Shown here piece after piece: positions 7,818 through 16,965 of a stretch of 64,000 nt of DNA (positions are counted from its first letter, which is position 1; every line of letters begins with the position of its first letter). This stretch comes from Oscillospiraceae bacterium (lineage in GTDB: Bacteria; Bacillota; Clostridia; Oscillospirales; Ruminococcaceae), in assembly GCA_017415165.1 (NCBI GenBank), contig JAFQIY010000016.1, positions 1 to 64,000 of the forward strand, written 5' to 3'. Position numbers and translations under genes: made by a program. The notes beneath the pieces are model-generated. The model saw only the letters and a list, made by a program, of their open reading frames with translations. It did not search any database and was not told the DNA's origin.

Positions 7818-10052
7818 ATGAAGATTGATAAAATATCTGTTAATAACTATAGGCTTCTAAAAAATACTGTAATAACATGTGATAATGAACTTTCGTTGAT
7901 CGTAGGAAAAAATAATTGTGGTAAGACTTCCTTACTTTCAATTTTAAATAAATGTATAGGTAACAAAACAGAAACAGGAAATTTTGAATATTACGACTTT
8001 AGTATTCCTTTTCAAAAAAAGTTATATAAAATTATTAAATCAGAAATTGAATTTAACGAGAATGAATTAAACGGAATAAGAGTAGATATTTATATATCAT
8101 ATGAAGATGTTGACAATCTTGCTAACCTTAGCAAATTATTATTAGACTTAGACCCTGATAACAAGACTGTGATATTAAGATTTGAATATAGTATAGATGC
8201 GCACGCCATTGATATGATAAAAAAAGATTTCTCTGAATACAAAGAAAAACATTCAAAAATTCCTGAGGATAATTCTTTTACTAAATTTATGCAGAAAAAA
8301 CACAGAAGATACTTTGTGTTTAAGAAGTATAGTGTTTTATATGATTATATTAATCAGAAAATTGATAATAACGTATTTAAACTATTAGATGGTAAAGATG
8401 TAGATATTTCTAGAATTATATCTTTTAATTATATCAGTGCAAGACGAGATGTTTCCAATACGTCAGAAACAGAACTGTCAGCTCTTTCAAATATATACTA
8501 CAACAGAACTAAAGCTAAAGATGATGATACGAGTACTGTATCAGATTTTGAAAATCAGATAGATGAAACAGATATTAAGTTTGACGATATTTATACAAAA
8601 GTATTTAAAGAACTTTTAGACAAAATATCGAAATTTGGCGGTATAAAAAAAGATGATACGAAAATAAAGATAATTTCACAAATGCAATCCGCAAAATTAC
8701 TTAAAGATAACACAACTGTCGTATACAGTGATGAATCAAACTATCTGCCCGAACACTATAATGGACTAGGTTATTTGAATTTAATCAGTATGATTATAAA
8801 AATAGAAACCGTATTAAGTCAAATCAGAAAAGATGGTAAGGAAGATGAAACTCCTGCAGATATAAATATCATTTTTATCGAAGAACCAGAAGCACATACA
8901 CATCCCCAGATGCAGTATGTATTTATAAAAAACATAAAAGGTTTATTGGAAGAAGGCAGAAGCGTAGGTGATTCAAAAGTTCAGTTACAAACATTTATGA
9001 CAACACATTCCTCTCATATTGTATCCGAGTGCAATTTTGATGATTTGAAATATTTCGTTAAAGAAAAGGATTCGGAGGGATGCAATGTAATTTCTAAAAA
9101 TTTAAAGGATCTTGAAATTAGTTATCAACAAGAATATGGAAAAGATAATAATCATTTTAAATTTTTAAAACAGTACCTTACGCTTAATCGCTCAGAGATC
9201 TTTTTTGCTGACAAAATCATCTTGATTGAAGGTGATACAGAACGAATATTACTTCCTGCTATGCTCAAGAAATTAGACCAAGAATACAATTTTGATATAC
9301 CTTTGTTATCTCAAAATATATCTATAATTGAAGTTGGAAATTACTCTGAAATATATTCAAAGTTTATAAATTTCATTAACACAAAAACTTTAATAATTAC
9401 GGATATAGATAGCAATACATATGTAGACGATCTTGATAATAACGGACAACCTAAGAAGAACAAAGATGGGGGAACAATACGAAAGATTGTTCCTTGTCCA
9501 GTTTCTGACAATGCATTTACGTCAAATTCAGCATTAAGATTTTATTTGAATAACAAACTTGCTAAAAATGACAAAAATAACATAAAAACATTAACACAGT
9601 TAACTCTGGCAGATAAAACAATTAAATATTCTGAAGAAAAGAATCAATCTACCGGAGAAATCAATGGTGAATGGTTATCAGATCCAAATGGAAATATATT
9701 AATTGTATATCAAACTTCCGAATCAAATGCGGAAGGTGCAGTTTATAATGCACGCAGTTTTGAAGATGCATTTTTTCATCTGAATAGAAAATTATTTACT
9801 GATTTATCAGGCGATAATGAAGAAGAAAAAATCAAAATATGCGAGAGCTTATATCAAGGTTTAAAAAATGTCAAGGAACTTTTTAACACTGACAATGATA
9901 GTTTTTACTTGGCTCAAAATTGCGTAAACAAAAAGCCTTCGTTGGCAATGGATATTCTATTAAACAGCAAAAGTGACGGCAGTCGAGATTTTATTAATTG
10001 GGAAATACCATCATATATCAAGGAGGGGCTAATATGGCTTCAAAAGAATTGA
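7818..10052 (+). CDS. gajA: OLD-family ATPase/TOPRIM nuclease, Gabija GajA-like
   Basis: 744 residues with ACGGAGG before the ATG. The N-terminal ABC-type ATPase has Walker A GKNNCGKTS (about residue 34), Walker B IIFIEEPEAHTHP (about residue 355) and an H-loop TTHSSH. The C-terminal TOPRIM domain has the conserved Glu in IILIEGDTER (about residue 472) and the DxD in IITDIDSN (about residue 530). OLD nucleases with a UvrD helicase directly downstream are the two-gene Gabija system, in which GajA nicks DNA when nucleotide pools fall during phage infection. This copy is longer than the commonly studied GajA (under 600 residues), with extra sequence between the ATPase motifs and within TOPRIM, so it may be a divergent subtype. 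The gene overlaps its partner by 19 bases. Confidence 0.8.
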   Translation: MKIDKISVNNYRLLKNTVITCDNELSLIVGKNNCGKTSLLSILNKCIGNKTETGNFEYYDFSIPFQKKLYKIIKSEIEFNENELNGIRVDIYISYEDVDNLANLSKLLLDLDPDNKTVILRFEYSIDAHAIDMIKKDFSEYKEKHSKIPEDNSFTKFMQKKHRRYFVFKKYSVLYDYINQKIDNNVFKLLDGKDVDISRIISFNYISARRDVSNTSETELSALSNIYYNRTKAKDDDTSTVSDFENQIDETDIKFDDIYTKVFKELLDKISKFGGIKKDDTKIKIISQMQSAKLLKDNTTVVYSDESNYLPEHYNGLGYLNLISMIIKIETVLSQIRKDGKEDETPADINIIFIEEPEAHTHPQMQYVFIKNIKGLLEEGRSVGDSKVQLQTFMTTHSSHIVSECNFDDLKYFVKEKDSEGCNVISKNLKDLEISYQQEYGKDNNHFKFLKQYLTLNRSEIFFADKIILIEGDTERILLPAMLKKLDQEYNFDIPLLSQNISIIEVGNYSEIYSKFINFINTKTLIITDIDSNTYVDDLDNNGQPKKNKDGGTIRKIVPCPVSDNAFTSNSALRFYLNNKLAKNDKNNIKTLTQLTLADKTIKYSEEKNQSTGEINGEWLSDPNGNILIVYQTSESNAEGAVYNARSFEDAFFHLNRKLFTDLSGDNEEEKIKICESLYQGLKNVKELFNTDNDSFYLAQNCVNKKPSLAMDILLNSKSDGSRDFINWEIPSYIKEGLIWLQKN

Positions 10053-11944
10053 GTGAACTTGAAGAAATTTTTGAACACATAAAAAACAAAAAGAATTTCT
10101 TATTAAGCGGCGGAGCTGGAAGCGGAAAAACTTTTTCGCTGGTTGCCGTAATAAACAAAATAATGTCAACATTTCCAAATGCTAAAATAGCTTGTATAAC
10201 GTATACCAATGCAGCTGCGGATGAAATAAAAAACAGGCTTTCGTACAATAATATTAGAATATCAACTATTCATGATTTTCTTTGGGACATTATTTCTCCA
10301 TTTCAAAAAGAGTTGAAAGAGACATTAATAGAAGGTATTAACGAAAGTGAATCAGCTTTTAAAAATATTCATGTTGACACACCATACTCAAACGAATTTG
10401 CAGATGGTATTAAATATACAGAACATTTGAGCATAGATAAAGGAAACATTTCTCATGATGAAGTTATTGTATTGGCTTGTAAAATGTTCGCAAAATACAT
10501 AAAACTATGTAATATAGTTAATTGTCAATATGATTTTATCTTAGTAGATGAATATCAAGATACATCTCCATATGTAGTAAACATATTACTTGATTCATTA
10601 TCAAAAACTGATAAGAAAAGCATTATCGGTTTTTTTGGAGATTCAATGCAAGCTATTTATGATGACGGCGTTGGTGATATTAATGAATATATACAAAAAG
10701 GGTTTGTAATGGAAGTAAAAAAAGAACAAAACAGACGAAACCCACAATCCGTAATTGACTTAAGTAATATACTTCGTTTAGATGAACTTAAACAAGCACC
10801 TTCTGATGATGAAAAGGCTCCCAATATGGAAAATGGTAAAGTAAAACAAGGAAATGTAAAATTCTTATACGGAAAAATAGAATCAATTGATGATTTAAAA
10901 CAAAGAACATATTTTAATGAATGGGACTTTACCAATCCAGAAGAAACTAAGGAATTGAGACTAACGCATAATTTAATTGCTAATACTGCAGGCTTTTCAA
11001 AACTTATGGAGATTTATGATAAAGATCCTCTGTTGAAACTGAAATCAAATTTTATTGCATATATTAAGAAAAATAGTATAGATGTTGATGATTCGCATAC
11101 TTTCGATTATGTCATGAAATCTATAGATTGGAGATACAGCGGAAATGCTAAAATCAAAGAGCATCGTAACAAAAAATACATTGATGTTTTCTTAGAAGAT
11201 ACTAATAATAGTAGGCTGTATGACATTGTAAAGGACAAGCCTTTTGGCGATGTGAGAAAAATATATTTTGATAAAGATTGTCTAATTGCCGATAAAAAAG
11301 AAGACAATGAAAATAAATCCTCGCTTTCCAAAAGAGATAAGTTAATCAGACATCTTTTTAAAATTCAGAATATTATTACTTTATACGAAAACAAACAGTA
11401 TAACGACTTTTTAAGAAAAACTTCATTTCGCATAACCAACGCATCTGACAAAAAAGTCATTCAAGAGAAGATAAAATGCCTTATTGATATGAAAAGCAAT
11501 ACTATTCAAGAAATTATTGAATACGCAAATGAAAGTAATCTGTGTATAAAAGATGATAATATCAATAATTTTATTGCTTCAAATTTTTATCTTTATTCTA
11601 GAGTAGCTAATGTGCCATACAGTGAATTTATATCTCTGTATAATTATTTAGAAGGATATACCCCATTTTCTACCCAACATAAAATTAAAGGCGAACAGTA
11701 TAAAAATGTTCTTATCATTTTAGATAATGGAGAATGGTCTAAATATAATTTTGAATATCTCTTAAATCCCAATCATCCCAAATGCAATCAAAATGTTTTA
11801 GAGAGAACACAAAAACTGTTTTATGTTTGTTGCACAAGAGCCATGGAAAATTTAGTTGTATTTTGTGCTGCTCCAACTCCTGAAATGATTAATACAGCAC
11901 AAATTTGGTTTGGCAAGGAAAACTGCATACCACTATGCACTTAA
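10034..11944 (+). CDS. gajB: UvrD/Rep-like superfamily 1 helicase, Gabija GajB-like
   Basis: The start at 10034 has AGGAGG within the end of the upstream gene, giving translational coupling. 636 residues with motif I GGAGSGKTFS, Ia TYTNAAADEI, STIHDFLWDI, motif II VDEYQDTSP, motif III GDSMQAIYDD, motif V HKIKGEQYKNV and motif VI YVCCTRAMENL, so all SF1A helicase motifs are intact. It is shorter than housekeeping UvrD/PcrA (about 720 residues) and more AT-rich than the core genes of this window. In Gabija the helicase partner is thought to sense or process DNA ends and activate the OLD nuclease. A terminator follows at once. Confidence 0.8.
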   Translation: MASKELSELEEIFEHIKNKKNFLLSGGAGSGKTFSLVAVINKIMSTFPNAKIACITYTNAAADEIKNRLSYNNIRISTIHDFLWDIISPFQKELKETLIEGINESESAFKNIHVDTPYSNEFADGIKYTEHLSIDKGNISHDEVIVLACKMFAKYIKLCNIVNCQYDFILVDEYQDTSPYVVNILLDSLSKTDKKSIIGFFGDSMQAIYDDGVGDINEYIQKGFVMEVKKEQNRRNPQSVIDLSNILRLDELKQAPSDDEKAPNMENGKVKQGNVKFLYGKIESIDDLKQRTYFNEWDFTNPEETKELRLTHNLIANTAGFSKLMEIYDKDPLLKLKSNFIAYIKKNSIDVDDSHTFDYVMKSIDWRYSGNAKIKEHRNKKYIDVFLEDTNNSRLYDIVKDKPFGDVRKIYFDKDCLIADKKEDNENKSSLSKRDKLIRHLFKIQNIITLYENKQYNDFLRKTSFRITNASDKKVIQEKIKCLIDMKSNTIQEIIEYANESNLCIKDDNINNFIASNFYLYSRVANVPYSEFISLYNYLEGYTPFSTQHKIKGEQYKNVLIILDNGEWSKYNFEYLLNPNHPKCNQNVLERTQKLFYVCCTRAMENLVVFCAAPTPEMINTAQIWFGKENCIPLCT

Positions 11945-11953
11945 TATAACAAT

Positions 11954-11990
11954 AACAGCGGCAGTTCATTTTCTGAACTGCCGCTGTTTT
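11954..11990. terminator. Intrinsic terminator after the helicase gene
   Basis: AACAGCGGCAGTTCA and its complement form a 15-bp GC-rich stem with a short loop, followed by TTTT. The A-rich left side makes it potentially bidirectional. Confidence 0.9.
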
Positions 11991-12050
11991 ATGCATGGAG
12001 ATATAGTTTATAATCGTACAATTTAATAAGTGTGTTTTCATAGTGTTTTG

Positions 12051-13046
12051 GTGGCGGAGATCGTGCAGACGTATCTTTCTTAAATTGTGCTTTTTAAGTA
12101 TCCATTTGAAATGGTCGGAAAAGTAATTCGGCTTTATCAGCTCTCCCGTAGTTTTACGGCAGATATATCCATCAAATTCCGTTGAGTAGGACTTACCGCA
12201 CAGCTTGCGGTATCTGTCCTGCTTTTTCTTTTCCTTGATAAGCATTTCTTCAATGTGAGGAATAAGCGGCATAGTTCTATGGCTTGACTGATTTTTAAGC
12301 TTATCTTCAATAACAAGCTCATATTTGCCCTCATCATTAAGAGCTTCCGTAACTTTGTGCTTAATGGTAATAGTCTTGTTTTCAAAGTCAACAGCGTCCC
12401 ATTTCAAACCGATAACTTCACTTCTGCGAAGTCCGTAAAATGCTGCAATATGTACACAAAGCTCACATTCATCATCCTTGAAAGCTTCAAAAAGCTGCTG
12501 GACTTCATCTTCCGAATAAAAGCTGCCTGTGAAATTTTCCTTTTTCGGACGCTCAACCTTGTCAGACGGATTGTATGGAATAAGCTCCATTTTTACAGCG
12601 TGTTTTAGCGCCTTATGGATATTGGCGTGATAATGAATTACCGTTGAAGCCTTTACTCCGTCTGCAAGACGCTTGTTGTAAAACTCTTGAAGGTGAATGG
12701 GTTTAAGTTCAGTAAGCTTGATTTTAAGCGGCTCAAAATGCTGTTTAATAATTTTAATGCAGTTGCGGTATCCCGAAAAGGTTGCAGCGGCAACACTTGG
12801 CTTTACAAAATCAAGCCACATATCAAGATATTCCGTAAAAAGATAGTCATGTACTGCTTTGTCAGCAGAAACACTTTCCATTTCAAACTGCTTCATAAAA
12901 TCATCAAGCATAGCCTGTGCACGTTTTTTGTTTCCCTTGACAGGAAGCTTTGTGGAACGTGTCACGCTGGTCCATTTTCCGTTTTCGTTTTTAAAATTTA
13001 TACGCATATGATATACGTCTTTTCTGATTATCAGATTTCCGGTCAT
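12051..13046 (-). pseudogene. Truncated tyrosine recombinase (phage/ICE integrase)
   Basis: The start at 13046 follows AAAGGAGT. The N-terminal SAM-like core-binding domain is intact (YLDMWLDFVKPSVAAATFSGY), as is the first catalytic Arg in AFYGLRRSEVIGLKW. The frame stays homologous up to HDLRHQ at 12048-12065 and then runs into unrelated sequence until a stop at 11889, overlapping the helicase gene. The last part of the catalytic domain, including the LGH motif and the nucleophilic Tyr, is missing, so it cannot recombine DNA. The break lies about 60 bases from the helicase terminator, so acquisition or rearrangement of the defence module may have cut the gene. Confidence 0.85.
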
Positions 13047-13161
13047 ATTAACTCCTTTCCTGACCGCCTTTGTGTTGAAATCTGTAAGTATGGATATATT
13101 ATACCACACTCACTTTCAAACTTCAACACTTTAGCGGCGCAAAATCAAATATTTATATTAT

Positions 13162-13407
13162 CTATGCAGAATTAAGCATATACCCGATAACGTCAAGCTT
13201 TGCAATTTTGTAGCATTTACTGCAAGGCAGAACGGGGATAGCTCCTGAACGTACAAGCTCGTATGCCTTTTTAGAGCATATACCCAGCATTTCTGAAAGT
13301 TCCTTTATGTTGACTACATCGGGATAATCTTTGAACATTATTTCGTAAGCTTCTGTGATTGAGATATTTTTCTCTTTAATTGTTCTTTTGATTGTCTCCT
13401 TTTTCAT
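13162..13407 (-). CDS. Excisionase-like small HTH DNA-binding protein
   Basis: The ATG at 13407 follows GGAAGGTGAG; an upstream GTG is part of that site. 81 residues. The C-terminal half (VNIKELSEMLGICSKKAYELVRSGAIPVLPCSK in part) is a MerR/excisionase-type winged helix as seen in HTH_17 proteins. It lies just upstream of the integrase on the same strand, the usual position for an excisionase or element control protein. With the integrase broken, any surviving role would be regulatory. Confidence 0.75.
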   Translation of the reverse strand: MKKETIKRTIKEKNISITEAYEIMFKDYPDVVNIKELSEMLGICSKKAYELVRSGAIPVLPCSKCYKIAKLDVIGYMLNSA

Positions 13408-13416
13408 ATATCTCAC

Positions 13417-13677
13417 CTTCCTTTAAAATCAATTTTGTCTGTAAGCGTAGAATCCGAATAAAATTTTGATAAGTCATTTATCTGAAAACGCTTTATTGTA
13501 TTTTATATATTTTATTATCCATTGGTTTATAGCTATTTTTGCGGGGTATCAGGGGAGTGTCCCTGATAGTGCTGTTATCATCACTGAAAACGAAAAAGTG
13601 GATACTTTTTCTATGCTTGCTATGATAAAAGCAACTGCTTTTACAGTACATTTTCAACCCGTTTAATTCAATCTCGT
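13417..13677. other. Non-coding gap in the element remnant
   Basis: No gene is supported here. There is a short stem-loop (TATCAGGG and CCCTGATA around 13547-13568), which could be a terminator without U-run or an attachment-site relic. Confidence 0.4.
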
Positions 13678-13861
13678 TTAACGCTTTCCTGTAAACAGAT
13701 TTCCGAACTTTTTACCCATACCCGAATTTGCATTTTCTGATAAAACAGTCAGAACTTCTTCAAGCATATTTTTCAATTCTGCAATTTTCAATGATTTATC
13801 CGTAAGCTCGATTATGCGATTTTTTAGATTTTATATCTCGGTACTTTTTTCTGAAATTTCA
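13678..13861 (-). pseudogene. Decayed coiled-coil (mobilisation-type?) gene end
   Basis: Minus-strand translation ending at 13678 gives a plausible protein end (LKIAELKNMLEEVLTVLSE, then KKFGNLFTGKR and stop), with an in-frame stop about 160 bases before it. An ATG overlapping the stop of the upstream excisionase gene starts a frame that closes after 12 codons. All frames are interrupted near 13820, so this looks like a frameshifted gene. The helical tail resembles the ends of mobilisation or relaxase accessory proteins, but that is a guess. Confidence 0.4.
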
Positions 13862-14053
13862 TTTTTCACTACGCTCCCTCTTATCCAGCCATTCAAAAAA
13901 TTTATCACGCTGGATAAACTTCCTGTTTCCGATTTTCACAACAGGCACGTCATTGCGGTTAAGGATATTGTAAGCCATTGTTCGTGTAAACCTCATTGCC
14001 TGAATTTCGTTAGCTGATAACATCATTGGCAAAGTATCTTTGCTGTTCATCAT
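13859..14053 (-). CDS. Excisionase-like HTH protein
   Basis: The start at 14053 (ATGATG) follows AGGAGGTGA; upstream codons in the same frame are not preceded by any such site. 64 residues with LSANEIQAMRFTRTMAYNIL and VPVVKIGNRKFIQRDKFFEWL, the standard HTH_17/excisionase pattern of a short helix-turn-helix and a wing. Proteins of this kind bind element ends and steer integrase. It is the second such gene on this remnant, which suggests either two fused elements or separate excision and regulatory roles. Confidence 0.75.
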   Translation of the reverse strand: MMNSKDTLPMMLSANEIQAMRFTRTMAYNILNRNDVPVVKIGNRKFIQRDKFFEWLDKRERSEK

Positions 14054-14310
14054 GTTCACCTCCTGTGCAGCATATTGTTCTCGGTTGCCCTTGAACTGCT
14101 CACAGTATAGCACCAAAATTTCAGAAAACTTGATTTTGACCGTATATATTTTGCACCATATATCGCAGTAGACCTTTGCGTGCAAAATTGTATACTTCAA
14201 GATATTTCCGTATTTCTTCTTTACAAAACATACTGAAAATGATAGAATAAAATATATAAATATTTTTCATAGAGAACTGTTTGATTTTATATGAAGGGAA
14301 CGTATTTGTT

Positions 14311-15375
14311 ATGATAAATCTCTTTACGTCCTGCGGTGATATTGCTTCTGTGGGAATTATCGTCGATTTTTCGGCAGACATTGAAACTTATGTTGTGGGT
14401 ACGCCTGACGATATTAAAAATTGGGCGTATTGCGGCTGCCCCCAAAAAGCTACTGACGGAGTTATTCTGCATAAGAACAAGGCTGGAAATTTGATAAAAG
14501 ACATAAATCGGCTTATGAAGGTGAAATACGAACTTGATGAAATTGTTGATTTTCGTGATACGTTCTGCAATGCAGATATGCTTTGTGACGGTTCTTGCAA
14601 TTCTGTTCTTGATGAGCTCTCACAGTTTTACGATTATTCCGAGTATGCCAACATTGTGAAAAACTATATTATTTACTTTTTGTACAGCAAGTTCAAAATG
14701 CGACAGAGGGAGTTCAATAAAAAAATCGGGTTGTCCGTAAAGGGCAACCACGACCGTGCTGAAAAATATATTGAATTGTTTAAAGCTGACAGCGAGAAAA
14801 TTCTCCGCCCGTTCTTGTCTGCAAGAGCCGATAAATCATTTAATTTGACTTCCGCTGTGCAAAGTCAAACGGAGGTTTTTGATAGCAGCACATACAAACA
14901 TAATGCTACTACGCTTTATGTTGCCAATAATTCATTTACCACTCTGCTTGATATTTACGCTGACATCATTTCCGCTTCGGGCAGAATTATCTCCAACTGC
15001 GAAAACTGCGGACAGCTTATGATTACAAATCGTGCCAATGCTTCGCTTACCTGTGGCAGAACTACTTGCAAGAAAGAGCGTTTGTACAAGGCTAATGACG
15101 ATTACAAGAAACGTGCTATGAGCGATCCTATCAAAGAAGTATACCTTAATTTTGACAACAAATGCAGAAGCTACCGCAAGAAGCTTTCCGCATATCCCGA
15201 ATTGCTTGAAAAATACAACCTTGCCTTTAATAAAAAGCGTGAGAAAATCCGTGCTGTCAAGCGTGGGCTTACTTCAAAAAGCAGTGTTAAGGATATTGAC
15301 CGTTACACGCAGATGTGCTTTGACGCTTGTGAGGATTTGAGGGAGTTGGCGAGGAAACTGAAAAAACAGCACTAA
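14311..15375 (+). CDS. DUF6076 family protein with zinc ribbon
   Basis: The start at 14311 is the first ATG after GAAGGG (long spacing); a TTG at 14281 is also possible. About 354 residues. A four-Cys zinc ribbon lies in the C-terminal half (NCENCGQLMIT, then LTCGRTTCKKER), followed by a basic helical tail. The family is common on integrative elements of gut Firmicutes beside excisionase and integrase genes, as here; its activity is unknown. It is divergent from the excisionase at 13859-14053. The C-terminus has a nearly identical fragment at 4738-4833. Confidence 0.7.
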   Translation: MINLFTSCGDIASVGIIVDFSADIETYVVGTPDDIKNWAYCGCPQKATDGVILHKNKAGNLIKDINRLMKVKYELDEIVDFRDTFCNADMLCDGSCNSVLDELSQFYDYSEYANIVKNYIIYFLYSKFKMRQREFNKKIGLSVKGNHDRAEKYIELFKADSEKILRPFLSARADKSFNLTSAVQSQTEVFDSSTYKHNATTLYVANNSFTTLLDIYADIISASGRIISNCENCGQLMITNRANASLTCGRTTCKKERLYKANDDYKKRAMSDPIKEVYLNFDNKCRSYRKKLSAYPELLEKYNLAFNKKREKIRAVKRGLTSKSSVKDIDRYTQMCFDACEDLRELARKLKKQH

Positions 15376-15387
15376 TTGATTTGAGAG

Positions 15388-15879
15388 TCAGTTCCCTTTC
15401 TTTTTCCATGGGATACACCGATTCACGCTCTTTTTGTACTCAATATATTCTTCACCGCATACATCTTCAAGCCATTTCTCCTCCGTATTTATCACAAGCA
15501 CGGTCATAAAACTCCAGTAAAAGAAAAATAATGGATAGAAAAACACATTGCCTGAAATAAACAGTGCACCTGTACAAAAAAGCATAAATGCGGAATAAAT
15601 CGGGTTACGAACAATGCCATAAACACCTGTTGTAACAAGCTTGTTCTGCATTATTCCATTATCGACCTTTGCACGAAAAACTGCACTGTACCAAAGATAT
15701 ACGCCGAAAACTATCAGCAGTATTCCTATTATCAGTGACGGGATTTTCAGTATAGCAATTTTGCCTGCTTCCGAAAACTCTTGCTGTCCCAGAATTACTG
15801 CGGCAACTGTAACGGCTATGCTTACACCACCGTAAATCGGACCTATTCCGTACATTGGGAGATGTTCTTTATTATTCAT
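15388..15879 (-). CDS. Isoprenylcysteine carboxyl methyltransferase (ICMT/PEMT) family membrane protein
   Basis: Start at 15879 after a GGTGAT site. 163 residues with four to five transmembrane helices and the family hallmark LVTTGVYGIVRNPIYSAF followed by EEKWLEDVCGEEYIEYKKSV, where the RNP and E/Y residues form the SAM and substrate site. Bacterial members methylate unknown lipids or small molecules. It is the last gene of the TetR-led operon and begins near the end of the hydrolase gene (15896). The substrate cannot be read from sequence. Confidence 0.85.
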   Translation of the reverse strand: MNNKEHLPMYGIGPIYGGVSIAVTVAAVILGQQEFSEAGKIAILKIPSLIIGILLIVFGVYLWYSAVFRAKVDNGIMQNKLVTTGVYGIVRNPIYSAFMLFCTGALFISGNVFFYPLFFFYWSFMTVLVINTEEKWLEDVCGEEYIEYKKSVNRCIPWKKKGN

Positions 15880-15895
15880 AGTATTATCACCATAC

Positions 15896-16492
15896 CTATC
15901 TCTTTTTAAAAGTATAATCGCACATACTTCCACCTCTGCCTATTTGTTCCGTATATAAAAACTGTGCTCTCGGGAGTTCGCTATACAGAATATCATCTAC
16001 CTTGCAGAACACAGCCGTCATTTCGGGCATACCGTATTTGCTGAATATCTGATGATAAATACAGCTGTGCGTTATCATTGAAAAGGTATCCTTAGGACAT
16101 TCGGGAAACTCCACATTCCAGCCGTAACCAAGTGTATTCCTGAATTTTATCGGCATGGATATTTTTAAGAAGCCTACAAACCAACTGTTGCCTGCAAGCT
16201 TTTGCATAGCATCAATCTGCGGCTCTATAAATTTGTACATTGCCGTTGCAACAATATCCTCTGCCTCTTTGCGTGTTTTGCCGTTTTCCTCAAGCATTAT
16301 TATCATTGCAAGAGATGTTATCAGATTACACAGATGACCGTAGTTTTTTGAATCGGCATATTCCGCATTTTCTTTGATTAAATGCGACATTACACTTGTC
16401 AATTGAAGCTGTTCCTTTTTATTCAATTCGTTATAATAATCCTTGAATCTGCTTTTGTAAATCATTTTTTGAGGTTGATAAGTTTTCTTCAT
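15896..16492 (-). CDS. L-2-amino-thiazoline-4-carboxylate hydrolase (ATC hydrolase) family protein
   Basis: The start at 16492 follows AGGAGAA. 198 residues ending with the family signature GRGGSMCDYTFKK, which carries the conserved Cys. The founding enzyme opens the thiazoline ring of ATC on the way to cysteine, but most Clostridial homologues are uncharacterised and occur with TetR regulators, as here. It lies 20 bases downstream of a membrane protein gene in the same operon. Confidence 0.8.
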   Translation of the reverse strand: MKKTYQPQKMIYKSRFKDYYNELNKKEQLQLTSVMSHLIKENAEYADSKNYGHLCNLITSLAMIIMLEENGKTRKEAEDIVATAMYKFIEPQIDAMQKLAGNSWFVGFLKISMPIKFRNTLGYGWNVEFPECPKDTFSMITHSCIYHQIFSKYGMPEMTAVFCKVDDILYSELPRAQFLYTEQIGRGGSMCDYTFKKR

Positions 16493-16512
16493 AGCTTTCT
16501 CCTGATTGTTTT

Positions 16513-16884
16513 TTACATCAAATTTAAAAGTGCAATAACCGAATATCCCAACATTCCGAGAGCAATTCCACAACAATATGGAAAATCAAAGAAAATACGG
16601 TTATTCAGCTTTTTCAGAACTGCCGCAAAAATCTGAACAGGCAATGGAGTTATCAGAAGCCACAAAGGTGATACTGTCAGAAAACCATTTGCCATTGCTA
16701 TAATGAGAATTATCGGTACGATGAAGCAAAACACTGCAAAGGGTATGTAAAATGGAATCGCCGCCGCTTTTCTCATACGCTGAATTATTCTTTCCGTAAC
16801 CTCTGTGTCAAGGTCAACCGCCTTGTAAATCAGCGGCTTTATACAGGCACAGAAGTGTGTTAAAAATCCGCATACCGCACCCAA
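16513..16884 (-). CDS. Small multi-pass membrane protein, start uncertain
   Basis: The frame is open directly after the hydrolase stop at 16966 and ends at 16513. The only usual start codon is TTG at 16884, which has no ribosome-binding site, so the gene may use a rare start or have lost its N-terminus. Three or four hydrophobic segments are clear (IPFYIPFAVFCFIVPIILII, LWLLITPLPVQIFAAV, GIALGMLGYSVIALL). Its place inside the operon suggests it is or was expressed. Family not recognised. Confidence 0.5.
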   Translation of the reverse strand: MGAVCGFLTHFCACIKPLIYKAVDLDTEVTERIIQRMRKAAAIPFYIPFAVFCFIVPIILIIAMANGFLTVSPLWLLITPLPVQIFAAVLKKLNNRIFFDFPYCCGIALGMLGYSVIALLNLM

Positions 16885-16965
16885 ATACGCAAGTGCTCCG
16901 AGAACTATTGCAAGTCCTTTGTTGTGTTCGTAAAACTGTCCTGTAAGGAAGAATATGCAGTATAT

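Noticed and set aside
13547-13568. Short palindrome TATCAGGG/CCCTGATA as an attachment site
   Set aside because: No second copy was found at an element border and no tRNA is near; it may be a simple hairpin.
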